Below are positions 19,430 through 28,462 of a stretch of 64,000 nt of DNA, piece after piece. The notes beneath the pieces were generated by a model. The model made no database searches, had not been told where the DNA came from, and saw nothing but the letters and a program-made list of their open reading frames with translations. The position numbers and the translations under genes are program-made. The stretch lies in the NCBI RefSeq assembly GCF_006538325.1, contig NZ_BJKK01000010.1, forward strand, positions 1-64,000, given 5' to 3'. Source of the stretch: Alteromonas sp. KUL42. GTDB taxonomy: Bacteria > Pseudomonadota > Gammaproteobacteria > Enterobacterales > Alteromonadaceae. Position 1 is the stretch's first letter; every line of letters begins with the position of its first letter.

Positions 19430-20335
19430 CTAGGTGACATCAAACACTTCAGCAAGTATGGATCTTATGGCAGTGATGTAAGACTCATTTGGCGTTTTAC
19501 CTACTAAGGTATAAAGCTCGCTGCCTACAGGCGTGAATTTGTAGTAAACCAAAGCCACACCGGGTGCTCTGCAGGTTAAGTTTATACTGTCATTCACACA
19601 TCGCAATGAAGCCTTTTGCCCCTCATTGTATTCCCCACTTTCTATTTCACTGGCATAAATAAGTTTCATTTCCTGAAGAGAAAGTAAATCTGGGTAACTC
19701 AATCCTACCGTGGAAAGGTTTAATTGTTCAGGAACGGGCTTTTTTAGGAACGATAACAACCCTTTGCGTTTGTGATAGCCCACAAGTATTCGGGGCACTG
19801 GGTCGTTGTTGCGCTTGCTTGCAATGCTCACGGCTTTTGCGAATATTTTTGCATCTCGATGGGTTAATGTTTTGAGCAGTTGCAATGTACGCAATGAAAA
19901 ACTGCCTGGTCGTGCAACCTCAACAGCGAAAATTTTACCCCATAATTCTTGCATTGGACGGCTATAGATTTCTTCTGACATGGTACTGAATGCAAAAAAC
20001 CAATCAGGGTCGAGATTCTCACTGGTTTGTTCGTTGATTGTTACATTTAGTGCTATATTTAAGACGGCTTGAAGGTTACTCGCTTTCTGAGTTTCCAAAA
20101 TTTGCTTTCTTCGTTCAAGAGCGTGTTTTTGCTTTTTGGGGTCGGGTGAGAGCATTGAAGGGCTTATGCCTACACGGGCAAACCAAGACAGCATGCGCTG
20201 GCGACTCATATCGACCTTGCTGTTTACAGGAGAGCGCTCAACTGGCGTGGTATCGTTGGTTTGTGATGTCGATTTTTCTTGAGGTGGTTGGGTTTTTCTA
20301 ACCTCTTGTGAAAAATGCTGCGGCGTAATCTTCAT
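19430..20335 (-). CDS. TIGR03899-type conserved protein of unknown function
   Basis: A 301-residue soluble protein, charged and disordered for about 45 residues and then mostly helical. A conserved centre reads EEIYSRPMQELWGKIFAVEV and SFSLRTLQLLKTLTHRDAKI. This looks like the TIGR03899 family (related to DUF2806) found in Vibrio, Shewanella and Alteromonas; the assignment is by memory of the pattern. No catalytic motif or membrane segment is visible. It is divergent from the response regulator at 20471, with 135 bp shared between them. Confidence 0.65.
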   Translation of the reverse strand: MKITPQHFSQEVRKTQPPQEKSTSQTNDTTPVERSPVNSKVDMSRQRMLSWFARVGISPSMLSPDPKKQKHALERRKQILETQKASNLQAVLNIALNVTINEQTSENLDPDWFFAFSTMSEEIYSRPMQELWGKIFAVEVARPGSFSLRTLQLLKTLTHRDAKIFAKAVSIASKRNNDPVPRILVGYHKRKGLLSFLKKPVPEQLNLSTVGLSYPDLLSLQEMKLIYASEIESGEYNEGQKASLRCVNDSINLTCRAPGVALVYYKFTPVGSELYTLVGKTPNESYITAIRSILAEVFDVT

Positions 20336-20470
20336 ATGGATGTTGTAATTAATTATAAAAATAACGATACAATAGAAGCACTATTGCATTGCGTAACCTA
20401 ATTATCAATGTAATCGTTGCCTTTACACAAGGAGTAGCGCATCCTTGTATTGTATAGGTTGAGGAAATGA

Positions 20471-21265
20471 GTGGTAAAGTCGGCAATGGATTACGATAAC
20501 GATGAATTAATCTTCTTAGACGACGATGGTTCAACAGAAGAACAAGTACATTTAGGTAAAGACTGGAATATTCTCATTGTTGATGATGATGAAGAAATTC
20601 ACACAGTTACACGCCTAGCGTTGGCTGATCTTATTGTTAACGATCGCAAGTTGAACTTCGTTCACGCTTATTCGGCTAAACAGGCAAAAGAGGTATTGCA
20701 CGAGTATGGCAATACGATAGCCATCATATTACTCGATGTAGTAATGGAAACTGATGACGCTGGTTTCGAGGTGGTTAAATACATTCGAGAAGATATGCAC
20801 CTTCTTGAGCCTCGTATTATTCTTCGTACAGGTCAACCAGGCTATGCCCCCGAAGAGCAAGTCATTAAAGTTTACGACATTAATGATTACAAAACGAAAA
20901 CCGAGCTCACCCGTGCAAAGCTTCTAACAACCATAATATCTTCTCTTCGTTCATACCAACAAATTGTCACTATCAGTCAAAGCCGAGCTGGGCTTGAGAA
21001 AATCATTACTTCCTCTGCCAATTTATTTGAAGAGCACTCTGTAAAAGCGTTTTGCGAAGGTGTAGTGACACAAATTAGTTCGCTTATTGGGTTAGATTCA
21101 GAAGGGTTGTTGTGTGCCCGAGCGGGTTCACTAATCGACCGAGAAGACGAAGATGTCTATGTTCTTGGCGCGGCGGGGGAGTATGCAAGGTTCATAAATA
21201 AGCCCGTAGAAGATATTCACAATGAAGAGATATCAGACAATATTTCTCGATGTCTTCGCTTTTAA
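20471..21265 (+). CDS. REC-DUF3369 part of a split cyclic-di-GMP phosphodiesterase
   Basis: The start is GTG 20471 (GAGGAA five bases upstream); the ATG at 20467 is in another frame and closes at once. It encodes a receiver domain with phosphoacceptor D89 (IILLDVVMETDD) and K-containing C-end (NDYKTKTEL). A DUF3369 sensor region follows (about 165-265). The frame stops at TAA 21263-21265, where the DUF3369 domain is clearly incomplete. The next frame continues it exactly (KKHIFEYGFSVLFISRAGFE). A one-base difference in TTTTAAAAAA (21260-21269) would rejoin them into a protein of about 740 residues. See the second half. Confidence 0.8.
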   Translation: MVKSAMDYDNDELIFLDDDGSTEEQVHLGKDWNILIVDDDEEIHTVTRLALADLIVNDRKLNFVHAYSAKQAKEVLHEYGNTIAIILLDVVMETDDAGFEVVKYIREDMHLLEPRIILRTGQPGYAPEEQVIKVYDINDYKTKTELTRAKLLTTIISSLRSYQQIVTISQSRAGLEKIITSSANLFEEHSVKAFCEGVVTQISSLIGLDSEGLLCARAGSLIDREDEDVYVLGAAGEYARFINKPVEDIHNEEISDNISRCLRF

Positions 21266-22703
21266 AAAACACATATTTGAATATGGGTTTTCGGTTTTAT
21301 TTATCAGTCGGGCGGGTTTTGAAGCGGCAGTTTATGTTCGCCAAACTCACGAGATTAGCGATTTAGATAAACATTTGTTGGAAGTGTTCCTTTCGAGTAT
21401 TTCGGTAGGCTATGAAAATGTAAACTTGTTCCATGAATTGAGAAATGCGGCTTTTAGAGACTGGCTAACTCGTCTTCCAAACCGCAATGAATTTATCAAT
21501 ATGCTTGATAAACCTCATATATTCTCTTGTGAAAATTGCTGTGTTGCCTTAATAGACGTTAATCACTTTTCTGACATTAACGATGGGCTCGGTCAAGAAG
21601 TTGGAAACGAATTACTGCGTGCCATAAGCGATCGTTTCCAAGCCTCGTTTGATGACAGCGTGAAAAAAGGGCGTATAGGAGCCGATGTATTTGGTTTAAT
21701 TGGTCCAGAATCGCAGGTTTCTCCCGAAAACATTAATGCAATTTTTCAAAGCTCTTACCAGGTAGGCGATCACACCTTACCAGTCAATGTTACCGTTGGG
21801 CTATGTAAGCTTGATAACAAACGCAATATTGGTATCGAAATACTCAAACGCACCAACATAGCGCTTAACCGTGCGAAGAAGAATATTAGCGATAACTTTG
21901 AGTATTACGCCAAAGATATTGAAGACCAGACTACGTGGCGGTTAGACATGATCCGCCGCTTACGTAACGATTTTGGTGCTCGAAAACTAGAACTTTGGTT
22001 CCAACCGCAAGTTGATTTACTTAGTGAAAAAGTTGTAGGTATGGAAGGGTTGTTACGCTGGCCTGATGGTGAAGGCGGCTATATTTCACCTGCGGTATTT
22101 GTGCCATTAGCTGAATATTCCGGCCTCATTGTTGATATAGGTGAATGGGTATTAGAAGAGTCTTGTCGGCGTTTGCAGCAACTACGCGAACTTGACTACG
22201 GAGACTTACGGGTTGCGGTAAATATCTCTATTCCGCAATTTAGAGACCGTTTGTTTGTAGATAAGGTGAAACATGCCTTGTCTGAAGCGAACTGCGAGCC
22301 CAGTTTGTTGGAACTGGAAATTACCGAAAGTGTGGTAATGGACGAACCGCAAATTGTCATCGATGCATTACGGGCGTTAAAAGAGTTCGGCGTTAAGATT
22401 GCAATCGACGATTTTGGAACCGGCTTCTCGTCAATGAGCTATTTGCAACAATTGCCATTAGATCGTTTAAAGGTCGACAGATCATTTGTTAAAGATATTA
22501 AACCTGGGGCAAGCGCTGTACTAGCCGAAACTATCGTAACTTTGGGTAATAAACTCGGTTTGTTGACCATAGCCGAAGGCGTGGAAAAGCGCGAGCAAGC
22601 CAGTTATATGATCAAACTAGGGTGTGATGAAGCACAGGGTTATTTATACGCGAAGCCTATGCCATTTGATGCACTACTCGATTTCTTGAAAAAGCAGGAC
22701 TAA
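21222..22703 (+). CDS. DUF3369-GGDEF(degenerate)-EAL part of the split phosphodiesterase
   Basis: This is the second part of the split gene. It contains the end of DUF3369, then a GGDEF-like domain whose signature is replaced (IGADVFGLIG where RxGGDEF is expected), so cyclase activity is unlikely. It ends with an EAL domain whose active-site residues are kept: EGLLRW (ExLxR), VNIS, EITES, AIDDFGTG, LKVDRSF, AEGVEK and QGYLYAKP. Cyclic-di-GMP hydrolysis is the predicted activity, controlled by the receiver domain in the first half. The true reading probably continues from 20471; the ATG at 21222 is likely not the real start. Its end overlaps the opposite-strand UDG gene by 4 bp. Confidence 0.8.
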   Translation: MKRYQTIFLDVFAFKKHIFEYGFSVLFISRAGFEAAVYVRQTHEISDLDKHLLEVFLSSISVGYENVNLFHELRNAAFRDWLTRLPNRNEFINMLDKPHIFSCENCCVALIDVNHFSDINDGLGQEVGNELLRAISDRFQASFDDSVKKGRIGADVFGLIGPESQVSPENINAIFQSSYQVGDHTLPVNVTVGLCKLDNKRNIGIEILKRTNIALNRAKKNISDNFEYYAKDIEDQTTWRLDMIRRLRNDFGARKLELWFQPQVDLLSEKVVGMEGLLRWPDGEGGYISPAVFVPLAEYSGLIVDIGEWVLEESCRRLQQLRELDYGDLRVAVNISIPQFRDRLFVDKVKHALSEANCEPSLLELEITESVVMDEPQIVIDALRALKEFGVKIAIDDFGTGFSSMSYLQQLPLDRLKVDRSFVKDIKPGASAVLAETIVTLGNKLGLLTIAEGVEKREQASYMIKLGCDEAQGYLYAKPMPFDALLDFLKKQD

Positions 22704-23272
22704 ACCTTAAGATTTAATATTGAAGCAACGCGCGTGCGAAGTTCAGGTAAAGCGTCCTGTTCAAACCACGGGTGTTTTGCTAACCAGCGGTTATTCCTAC
22801 CTGAAGGGTGAGGTAAAACACAATGCGTTGACGTACTGTGTTTTACCGCTTCAGTAAGTGTTTTGTATTCAGGAAGATAGTGCTGCTGTGCATAGCGACC
22901 GATGTAAATCGTGAATTCAGGCTTTATTTGTTGTAGCAATAATGGATGCCATTTCGGCGCACATTCTTTTCTCGGTGGCGCGTCAGCACCATTCACATAA
23001 CCTGGGAAGCACAAACCCATAGGAAGAATTCCTATTTTAGTTTCATCATAAAACGTGTCGGAAGATACGCCTAACCAATGACGAAGACGAGTGCCACTGT
23101 TGTCGTCAAATGGAATACCACTATCATGGGCTTTTTTACCCGGAGCTTGGCCGACAATAAGGATCTTAGACTTATTATCTAGAGAACAAATAGGGCGAGG
23201 GGAGTGAGGTAATACCCCATTACATAGCGTGCAACCCCTTATTTTACCTAGTAAGTTATCGAGCTCAGACAA
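22700..23272 (-). CDS. Uracil-DNA glycosylase superfamily protein
   Basis: A 190-residue protein of the UDG fold, with a motif-1-like loop (LIVGQAPGKKAHDSGIPFDD) and the closing motif LPHPSGRNNRW. It is smaller than Ung, and an early pair of cysteines (GCTLC) recalls Fe-S UDG families, though only part of that ligand set is visible. It probably removes damaged or uracil bases or acts as a related hydrolase; specificity cannot be read. The start is TTG at 23272, preceded by GGAAAAAAA; no better ATG is near. It is convergent with the EAL gene and overlaps it by 4 bp. Confidence 0.7.
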   Translation of the reverse strand: MSELDNLLGKIRGCTLCNGVLPHSPRPICSLDNKSKILIVGQAPGKKAHDSGIPFDDNSGTRLRHWLGVSSDTFYDETKIGILPMGLCFPGYVNGADAPPRKECAPKWHPLLLQQIKPEFTIYIGRYAQQHYLPEYKTLTEAVKHSTSTHCVLPHPSGRNNRWLAKHPWFEQDALPELRTRVASILNLKV

Positions 23273-23327
23273 TTTTTTTCCAAATATTTCGCATTGTCAT
23301 ACTTCTGTCACATTACTGTGATCTGGA

Positions 23328-23356
23328 TTGACTCTTAAATGTATATACAGTATATT
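23328..23356 (+). promoter_or_regulatory. Strong sigma70 promoter of the small secreted protein gene
   Basis: TTGACT (23328-23333) and TATATT (23351-23356) are separated by exactly 17 bases. The spacer and downstream region are covered by dyads (see the next entry). Confidence 0.7.
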
Positions 23357-23379
23357 TACATTTAACAGTAATGTACTGT
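23335..23379. promoter_or_regulatory. Dyad cluster over the promoter, operator candidate
   Basis: TTAAATGTA (23335-23343) pairs with TACATTTAA (23357-23365), framing TATAC-A-GTATA. A second perfect dyad ACAGTA-ATG-TACTGT follows at 23365-23379. Together they overlap the -10 region and the start of transcription, as repressor sites do. One half resembles a LexA half-site (TACTGTATATA on the minus strand), but the partner half does not fit. Confidence 0.45.
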
Positions 23380-23396
23380 AACACAGGAGAAGAAAC

Positions 23397-23702
23397 ATGC
23401 GTAAAGTAGTACTAGGTTTAGCATTATCAGTTGCATTCGGTATTGCGCATGCGGAATCTGGCAGCAACCAGCTTTTCGATTGCATGGATGCGAAAACATT
23501 CGAAATGAATAACCAATGTATGGCCGACCAAATCGGTAACAACATTCGTTTCCGTGATGCTCAAACTAAACTCATCGACATTGCTAGCGAGAGTCAGGGT
23601 GACTACGCTATTGCAACAATGACATTCGATCAAGAGAATATGCACATTGATATCGTGGCACATAAAGATGCATTGAATGCACTGGCTGCGAACTTCAATT
23701 AG
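23397..23702 (+). CDS. Small secreted protein of unknown function
   Basis: A 101-residue protein with a signal peptide (cleavage AHA-ESG, about residue 19) and a mature domain with two cysteines (CMDAKTFEMNNQC) that could form a disulfide. ACAGGAGAAGAAAC before the ATG is a strong ribosome site. It has a consensus promoter and dyads upstream and a strong terminator downstream, so it is a self-contained, regulated unit. No family is recognised. Confidence 0.7.
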   Translation: MRKVVLGLALSVAFGIAHAESGSNQLFDCMDAKTFEMNNQCMADQIGNNIRFRDAQTKLIDIASESQGDYAIATMTFDQENMHIDIVAHKDALNALAANFN

Positions 23703-23730
23703 TCAATATTGATGTAAAACATATCTTCAA

Positions 23731-23757
23731 AGCCGGCGTTTTAGCGCCGGCTTTTTT
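23731..23757 (+). terminator. Rho-independent terminator
   Basis: AGCCGGCG (23731-23738) pairs with CGCCGGCT (23745-23752), then six Ts. It ends the small secreted protein gene and stands between it and the convergent sthA. Confidence 0.9.
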
Positions 23758-23764
23758 GTTTGCG

Positions 23765-25186
23765 CTAGAATATTCTATTTAAACCGTTAATAGCGGCAAC
23801 GCGATAGGCTTCGGCCATAGTTGGATAATTAAACGTTGTATTGACGAAATAATCGATAGTATTACCTTCGCCTTTTTGCTGCATGATGGCTTGCCCGATA
23901 TGAACAATCTCAGAAGCACGTTCACCGAAACAATGGATCCCCAATATTTCCTTCGTTTTTCTGTGAAAGAGTATTTTCAAACTACCGGTTTGCGTTGATG
24001 CTATTTGTGCCCGAGCTAAATGTTTGAACTGTGCTCTTCCTACTTCATATGGCACTTTTGCTGCGGTTAATTCTTGTTCTGTTTTACCAACAGAGCTGAT
24101 TTCAGGGATGGTGTATATACCCGATGGAATATCAGCAACCAGAGCTGCGTGGGTTTTTCCGTCAAGCATCGCTTCTGCAGCGAAACGGCCTTGGTTGTAT
24201 GCCGCGGAAGCTAAACTTGGATAGCCTATGACATCACCCACAGCATAGATATTGTCAACTTCGGTTTGGTAGTTTTCATTTACTTTAAGTTGTCCGCGAC
24301 TGTCGGCTTTAATACCAACATTTTCAAGTTTAAGTGTATCGGTATTACCCGTGCGTCCATTAGCGAATAATAAACAGTCGGCACGCATGCGTTTACCCGA
24401 CTCTAAATTGAGGATAACTGAATCTTCTGTTGCTTCCACAGATGAATAGGTTTCGTTGTGTCTAATAAGCACACCGTTATTCCACAAGTGATAGCTTAGC
24501 GCGTCTGATATTTCAGTATCGAGGAAAGAAAGTAAGCGATCACGCATGTTGACAAGATCAACCTTAACACCCAGACCTCTAAAAATACTGGCATATTCTG
24601 ACCCGATAACCCCAGCTCCATAAATAATAATCGATTTTGGGTCATGGTTAAGTGAAAGAATAGTATCTGAGTTGTAAATGCGCGGGTGGTTAAAATCGAT
24701 ATCTTTCGGGCAATAAGGGCGAGAGCCTGTCGCTATAGCAATTTGACCTGCGGTAACGGTATCTTTTGAACCGTCCTTGCGTGTTATTTCTAGGGTATGT
24801 GCATCAACAAAGCTTGCTTCGCCATGAAATAGAGTGACCCGATTTCGGTCATAAAAAGACGAGCGCAGACGGGTTTGACTTTTCACCACACCACTTGCAT
24901 GACGCATAATATCTGAGAACGTTAAGCTTTTACTTAAGTGATTATCAGCAAATAGTGGTGACGTATTGTATTCAATTAAACGACTAACAGAGTGGCGTAA
25001 TGCTTTAGAAGGGATAGTGCCCCAATGTGTACAACCACCTCCTACGGCTTCATAGCGCTCTACTACAGCAACTCTCTTCCCAGCTTTGGCAAGCTGCATT
25101 GCAACACCTTCGCCGCCAGGCCCTGTGCCAATTACAATTGCATCATAATGATAAGACGGAGTACTTACTTTTTGTTTTGTTGCCAT
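23765..25186 (-). CDS. sthA: Soluble pyridine nucleotide transhydrogenase SthA
   Basis: SthA is an FAD enzyme that exchanges reducing equivalents between NADPH and NADH in the cytoplasm. The 473-residue sequence has the FAD fold ([20 protein letters not shown]) and [17 protein letters not shown] with a single cysteine, unlike the CxxxxC pair of disulfide reductases. A second nucleotide fold ([16 protein letters not shown]) and [20 protein letters not shown] are also present. Length and motifs fit SthA and exclude dihydrolipoamide dehydrogenase. It has its own promoter region of about 145 bp. Confidence 0.95.
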   Translation of the reverse strand: MATKQKVSTPSYHYDAIVIGTGPGGEGVAMQLAKAGKRVAVVERYEAVGGGCTHWGTIPSKALRHSVSRLIEYNTSPLFADNHLSKSLTFSDIMRHASGVVKSQTRLRSSFYDRNRVTLFHGEASFVDAHTLEITRKDGSKDTVTAGQIAIATGSRPYCPKDIDFNHPRIYNSDTILSLNHDPKSIIIYGAGVIGSEYASIFRGLGVKVDLVNMRDRLLSFLDTEISDALSYHLWNNGVLIRHNETYSSVEATEDSVILNLESGKRMRADCLLFANGRTGNTDTLKLENVGIKADSRGQLKVNENYQTEVDNIYAVGDVIGYPSLASAAYNQGRFAAEAMLDGKTHAALVADIPSGIYTIPEISSVGKTEQELTAAKVPYEVGRAQFKHLARAQIASTQTGSLKILFHRKTKEILGIHCFGERASEIVHIGQAIMQQKGEGNTIDYFVNTTFNYPTMAEAYRVAAINGLNRIF

Positions 25187-25267
25187 TCTGCCTTTCCCAA
25201 CGTTGCTATTTTTCTCAATGATAGTACTACATTACTGATTCTGTAATTCCAACTCTAGTCTTAGGTA

Positions 25268-25303
25268 ATAAAAAAACCACATAAACAGCGGTTTATGTGG
25301 TTT
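25268..25303 (-). terminator. Rho-independent terminator of the desaturase gene
   Basis: Read on the minus strand, AAACCACATAAAC (25291-25303 side) pairs over 13 bp around a four-base loop with GTTTATGTGGTTT and runs into a T-run (25270-25276 read as Ts). Confidence 0.85.
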
Positions 25304-25332
25304 CTATGGTGTACTTGTTAATAGAAAGCTAT

Positions 25333-26460
25333 TTAGGCCATTTGCAACGACAATGTTTGCAACTGTAGCCATTTTTCTTTCTGAACCGCAAAGGCGTGTT
25401 TTAGCTCTTTGTATTTATAGGCAAGTTCTAAACCTTCTAAGCTGCGTTTTAAGGTTTTTTGCTTTATACGCATTACCCGCTTTTTGGTGGAATAGTATTC
25501 CGCCATTCGCTGCATTAACAAATCGTATTCTTGTTGAATGGTATGCATCATTTCTTCGGCATTAGGTAAAAGCGATGCATTTTCACTGACACGTTGTAAC
25601 TGCATTGCGGCCAATGCTTTTTCTATGCGTTCTTCAGGTACTTTGCGAAGATTTGAAGTTAAGCCTACATAATTGAGGCCCTTGATCAGCCATTTGGTTG
25701 GGTCGAATTGATACCAACGGATCCCATTTCGGTAGTCATACTCAAAGATATGATGGTAGTTATGATACCCTTCGCCAAACGTGAAGAACGCTAAAATACT
25801 ATTGTCTCTTGCTGTGTTCTTATCGGTGTATGGTTGGCTACCCCAGAAATGGGCAAGTGAATTAATAAAAAACGTTACGTGATGAACCAAAACCAATCGC
25901 AATACACCGGCTATTAATATCATGCCTAATACGTCGCCATTTAAATACCCCAATAGCCCAGTGATACCAAAGTTAGCGATTAGTACGATAGGCAGGTAAT
26001 GATTGTGTTGCCACATTACGACCTTATCTTTTTGGAGGTCTTTACAGTTGCTGTAGTCATCGTAACGCTTGGCTTGGTACTCTCTTAACATCCAACCTAT
26101 GTGCGCAAACCACAGGCCTTTTTTGGCAGAGTAAGGGTCTTTGTCATTGTCATCTACATGACGGTGGTGAATTCGGTGATCAGACGACCAGTGCAATATA
26201 CTGTTTTGTAGCGCCATTGCGCCACCAATGGCCAATACTACTCGCACAACCACATTCGCGTCATAGGTCTTATGAGACCATAGGCGATGGTATCCTGCGG
26301 TAATTGACATACCCGTGAAATAGAATAAGAAGACTGCGGCTCCAATTTCCGCCCAGTCTATACCTTGGTGCATCACCCACAGTGGCACACCTATAAATGC
26401 AATCGCGCCAGAGATAATAAATACCAGCACGTTCGTTAGGATAAGAGGAGGTTTTTTCAT
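25333..26460 (-). CDS. Acyl-CoA/acyl-lipid delta-9 type fatty acid desaturase
   Basis: An integral-membrane di-iron desaturase that introduces a double bond into acyl chains. The 375-residue sequence has four or more membrane segments and the three histidine boxes HRLWSH, HRIHHRH and GEGYHNYHH, followed by a charged C-terminal coiled tail. The start is ATG 26460; the TTG three codons upstream is possible but less likely. It lies near fabR, and a dyad straddles its probable transcription start (26541-26555), so repression by FabR in response to unsaturated acyl-CoA is likely (inference from FabR biology). Confidence 0.9.
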   Translation of the reverse strand: MKKPPLILTNVLVFIISGAIAFIGVPLWVMHQGIDWAEIGAAVFLFYFTGMSITAGYHRLWSHKTYDANVVVRVVLAIGGAMALQNSILHWSSDHRIHHRHVDDNDKDPYSAKKGLWFAHIGWMLREYQAKRYDDYSNCKDLQKDKVVMWQHNHYLPIVLIANFGITGLLGYLNGDVLGMILIAGVLRLVLVHHVTFFINSLAHFWGSQPYTDKNTARDNSILAFFTFGEGYHNYHHIFEYDYRNGIRWYQFDPTKWLIKGLNYVGLTSNLRKVPEERIEKALAAMQLQRVSENASLLPNAEEMMHTIQQEYDLLMQRMAEYYSTKKRVMRIKQKTLKRSLEGLELAYKYKELKHAFAVQKEKWLQLQTLSLQMA

Positions 26461-26540
26461 TTTATACAACTTGGCTTACAACTGTTCGCTAATTTATCGT
26501 TTTACAAGGTTACAGGCAAGCAAAACCAACAAATGTTCCG

Positions 26541-26565
26541 CTTACATGTGTAAAGTTTAATTATA
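26541..26565 (-). promoter_or_regulatory. Promoter -10 and operator dyad of the desaturase gene, FabR candidate site
   Basis: On the minus strand TATAAT (26565-26560) is a perfect -10, though no good -35 was found. Just downstream, across the expected start, lies CTTACATGTGTAAAG (26541-26555) with perfect TTACA/TGTAA arms. The position is that of a repressor site, and fabR is a nearby gene. Confidence 0.45.
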
Positions 26566-26608
26566 GTAAATTTGCCAAATTTCGTATTGATTTGTGTCTA
26601 GTTTTTAC

Positions 26609-27553
26609 TTAATTCTTGTTTATAAAAGAGATGATGGCACTGCTAACCGGCTCTGGAGCTTCCATCTGAGGATAGTGCCCAATATTTTCGAGCCTATGGA
26701 TATTGTTGATAGAGACTAGCGTTTCGAATCGCTTGACCATATGTTCACCAGAAATGGGGTCGGCAGTGCCATTGATAAGTTGAATAGGGCACTTTGCATG
26801 TGTTAGCGAACTTACCCATCTGTCTCTAAAGCGTTTTCGCTCTGTCATGTAACCAATGAGTTTATGAAAGATGCGCTTACCATTGTTGAAACTGATCAAT
26901 TGCCACATTTCTTCGAGTTCTTGTTCGCTGGGTTGGCTACATTGACCAAAAATAGAGCGCATATTTTTATCCACACTTCGTTTGCTGATGACTTTCGCTA
27001 TCACACTCCCAAGTGGAGAGTTAAGCAGTGATTGAATCAGCTTAGGGCGATGTGACTCTGGAAATAAGCCGCCGTTTAAAAGGCTAACACTCTTAATTTC
27101 TAATTCGCCTGAAGGGTGTTCTTTGAGTGCATGTCGATGCAATAATTCTTGAGCAACGGTGTCACCATAGTCATGCGCGACAATATGAAAATCCTTAATA
27201 TTTAAGTGGCGAAGGAGTGCTTCAAACACATTGGCTTGCTCTGCAATGCTATATTTGAAATTAACGGGCTTGTCAGAAAATCCAAAGCCAATCATATCAA
27301 GCGTAACGACCCTGTAATGTTCGCTGAGTTGAGGCCATATCTTTACCCAGTCCCAACTTGCAGTTGGAAACCCGTGAATAAGTAATAAAACAGGGCGTGT
27401 AGATGACGCGTCGAGTGCGTCACCCGTGTGATTAATCTCATTGCTGTCACTATCTTGATAATAGATACTAAGGCCTTGATAGTCGTAATATTGACCGGCT
27501 CGATACCATTGTTTAAGAGTGCTGCCTAACTCGCTAAGTTGTGTTTTATTCAT
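26609..27553 (-). CDS. Alpha/beta hydrolase with Asp nucleophile (haloalkane dehalogenase / epoxide hydrolase type)
   Basis: A 314-residue cytoplasmic protein with the oxyanion loop HGFPTASWDW, nucleophile elbow VAHDYGDTVAQE (Asp in place of Ser) and GFGFSDKP. An acid-bearing loop (NGTADPISG) and a C-terminal catalytic His (IGHYPQMEAPE) complete the pattern. Asp at the elbow is the mark of dehalogenases and epoxide hydrolases; which reaction is not decidable. It is divergent from fabR with about 200 bp between and may be under FabR influence. Confidence 0.85.
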   Translation of the reverse strand: MNKTQLSELGSTLKQWYRAGQYYDYQGLSIYYQDSDSNEINHTGDALDASSTRPVLLLIHGFPTASWDWVKIWPQLSEHYRVVTLDMIGFGFSDKPVNFKYSIAEQANVFEALLRHLNIKDFHIVAHDYGDTVAQELLHRHALKEHPSGELEIKSVSLLNGGLFPESHRPKLIQSLLNSPLGSVIAKVISKRSVDKNMRSIFGQCSQPSEQELEEMWQLISFNNGKRIFHKLIGYMTERKRFRDRWVSSLTHAKCPIQLINGTADPISGEHMVKRFETLVSINNIHRLENIGHYPQMEAPEPVSSAIISFINKN

Positions 27554-27752
27554 CAGAGTGCATCTTTCACTACGCTGTTGGGCAAGTGTACAAGATAGAC
27601 GCCAATAAGTACTGTCGCTAGAACGACATTCCGTAAATGCAACTTTTCTCGAAAGCTTATGTTGGCTTTAGTAAATTTAAGCTTCTCGACCACCTCTTTC
27701 TTGCGATAGACTAGAACATTAGGCCTTATGGCCCCTTAAAAGTGGTACTATT

Positions 27753-28352
27753 GTGAGTCGACAAGAACAGAAATTAAAAACCCGCCAAAATATCATTCAT
27801 GCTGCATTTTCGCTGTTAGATGAAAACAGAAGCTTGTCTGCGATTAGCTTAAGGGAAGTGGCAAGAGAAGCGGGTATTGCTCCCACGTCGTTTTATCGTC
27901 ATTTTAAAGATATGGACGAATTGGGCCTAACACTTGTTGATGAAGCTGGCTTAGCCTTAAGACAATTAATGCGACAAGCCAGACGCAGAATTGCATCAGG
28001 TGGCGGTGTTATTCACACCTCTGTAGAAACCTTTATGGAATTCATTGCGGCGAACAAGAACGTTTTTCGTTTGTTATTGCGTGAACATACGGGAACCTCA
28101 TCTGCGTATCGTTTAGCCGTTTTCAGAGAAATTCAGCATTTTATTGATGAACTCACCGACTACATCATTGAACAGCAAGGCGTTGAGTATTCCTGTGCAC
28201 AGTTACAGGCCGATGCCATGGTGCGACTTGTTTTTAGTGCTGGTGCAGAGGCGCTTGAAGCAGACGAAAAATTGCGCGCTGAAATTGGTGAACGGGTCAA
28301 AGCTCAGTTAAAGTTTGTTCAAATCGGCGCAACAGTACCTCAAGCTAAATAG
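27753..28352 (+). CDS. fabR: TetR-family repressor FabR
   Basis: FabR represses unsaturated fatty acid synthesis genes when bound to unsaturated acyl-CoA or acyl-ACP. The 199-residue sequence shows the TetR helix-turn-helix ([20 protein letters not shown]) and the FabR-specific continuation [20 protein letters not shown], then [16 protein letters not shown]. The start is GTG 27753. The desaturase at 25333-26460 is a natural target, as in other gammaproteobacteria (DesT/FabR biology). Confidence 0.92.
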   Translation: MSRQEQKLKTRQNIIHAAFSLLDENRSLSAISLREVAREAGIAPTSFYRHFKDMDELGLTLVDEAGLALRQLMRQARRRIASGGGVIHTSVETFMEFIAANKNVFRLLLREHTGTSSAYRLAVFREIQHFIDELTDYIIEQQGVEYSCAQLQADAMVRLVFSAGAEALEADEKLRAEIGERVKAQLKFVQIGATVPQAK

Positions 28353-28398
28353 TCATTTTTCAATGGTCGCTAAATATCGCCAAGGCGAAGTGAATTCG

Positions 28399-28420
28399 TT
28401 ACACTGAAGGTTTAGTGTAA
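28399..28420. repeat. Inverted repeat between fabR and the following gene
   Basis: TTACACT (28399-28405) and AGTGTAA (28414-28420) are perfect arms 8 bp apart, about 45 bp before the next start. It may be an operator or weak hairpin; no T-run follows. Confidence 0.35.
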
Positions 28421-28462
28421 GTAATTGCTGACGGGCAACTTAACAATGGCTACCTTCTAACG

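Noticed and set aside
23344-23356. LexA (SOS) box upstream of the small secreted protein
   Set aside because: Only one half fits the CTG-N10-CAG pattern; kept as an unassigned dyad.
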